A stretch of DNA of 5,990 nucleotides. It comes from Bacilli bacterium (GTDB lineage: Bacteria; Bacillota_I; Bacilli_A; Haloplasmatales; Haloplasmataceae). Positions 5,712 through 5,990 of the stretch are shown piece after piece (the first letter of the stretch is position 1; the number at the start of each line of letters is the position of its first letter). The notes beneath the pieces were generated by a model. That model was not told the DNA's origin. It did no database searches and saw only the letters and a program-made list of their open reading frames with translations. The position numbers and the translations under genes were made by a program. The DNA lies in assembly GCA_012513195.1 (NCBI GenBank), contig JAAZCR010000085.1, positions 1 through 5,990 of the forward strand, given 5' to 3'.

Positions 5712-5990
5712 AAGGTACCTCATTATATCGTAAGTATCGTAATAAAAATCTAATAACTATAAAGATTAGCGCTGGGAAAACATTAATTGTCATTATAATT
5801 AGTAAATCTATTTTCATAAAGTAAAGAATTAGAGACATTACTATTGAAATAAGTAGATATAGATAAGAAAGAACTGGTAATTTAGGAAGTTTATCAAAGC
5901 GTGCTTTGATTTGAAGATTGAAAGCTATACACATAAACATGACCGTATTTAAGGTAGATAACTTAAATAATCCATGTTCAAAGAATTGTC
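5695..5990 (-). CDS. Membrane protein, C-terminal part only (runs off the right edge)
   Basis: The frame is open to the edge of the window, so only the last 98 residues are seen. The ATG at 5938-5940 is probably internal because the frame continues upstream (FFEHGLFKLSTLNTV). Two clear hydrophobic segments are present (about LPVLSYLYLLISIVMSLILY and IDLLIIMTINVFPALIFIVI), preceded by a moderately hydrophobic stretch with MFMCIAFNLQ. It ends FLLRYLRYNEVPYEKGN with tandem stops TAG TAA, a basic, probably cytoplasmic tail. The overlap with the ligase-like gene suggests one transcript and a role in the same surface-polysaccharide pathway. An EpsG-like or other polymerase/flippase protein is possible, but the visible part carries no diagnostic motif, so I name no function. 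Confidence 0.65.
   Translation of the reverse strand, partial: QFFEHGLFKLSTLNTVMFMCIAFNLQIKARFDKLPKLPVLSYLYLLISIVMSLILYFMKIDLLIIMTINVFPALIFIVIRFLLRYLRYNEVPYEKGN
5718..5721 (-). promoter_or_regulatory. Ribosome binding site deciding the start of the ligase-like gene
   Basis: GAGG followed by TACCTT and then ATG (5709-5711) gives a six-base spacing. The alternative ATG at 5721-5723 overlaps this GAGG and is preceded only by AT-rich sequence, so the second ATG is preferred. Confidence 0.6.

Overview
The window is AT-rich, and every gene I can support lies on the minus strand, so transcription runs from high to low coordinates. The intact reading frames write Trp only as TGG, and TGA behaves as a stop, so the Mycoplasma/Spiroplasma code (UGA = Trp) is unlikely. 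AT richness, short rho-independent terminators, lipoprotein-type secretion and the MACPF/Fn3/InlB-repeat surface protein fit a low-GC Bacillota or standard-code Mollicutes-related lineage (Acholeplasma or Izemoplasma type). That placement is inference; there is no marker gene here.

Right part (5990 to 3777): the C-terminal end of an unidentified membrane protein runs in from the right edge. It overlaps an intact O-antigen ligase/polymerase-like (Wzy/WaaL superfamily) membrane protein, which suggests the tail of a surface-polysaccharide locus. Next comes a small membrane protein gene made of an N-terminal zinc ribbon, a polar linker and a C-terminal DUF805 domain, interrupted by one in-frame TAG exactly at the linker/DUF805 junction. 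A clear hairpin plus T7 terminator closes this unit.

Middle (about 3776 to 3181): roughly 600 bases with no convincing gene. They hold a perfect 12-bp inverted repeat, a 10-bp inverted repeat overlapping a probable -10 box, and the Shine-Dalgarno site of the next gene.

Left part (3180 to 180): what looks like three separate ORFs reads as one gene of about 1000 codons, broken by four single-base frame shifts that can each be placed in a short A/T homopolymer. Restored, it encodes a lipoprotein: signal peptide with lipobox, two fibronectin type III domains, a MACPF (membrane attack complex/perforin) domain with the Y-G-T-H...GG signature, one InlB-type beta repeat, and three copies of a ~137-residue domain I do not recognise. 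Two hairpins follow, the second a strong terminator. The sequence alone cannot say whether the breaks are genuine decay or uncorrected sequencing errors; their homopolymer positions and the otherwise clean protein sequence make errors a serious possibility.
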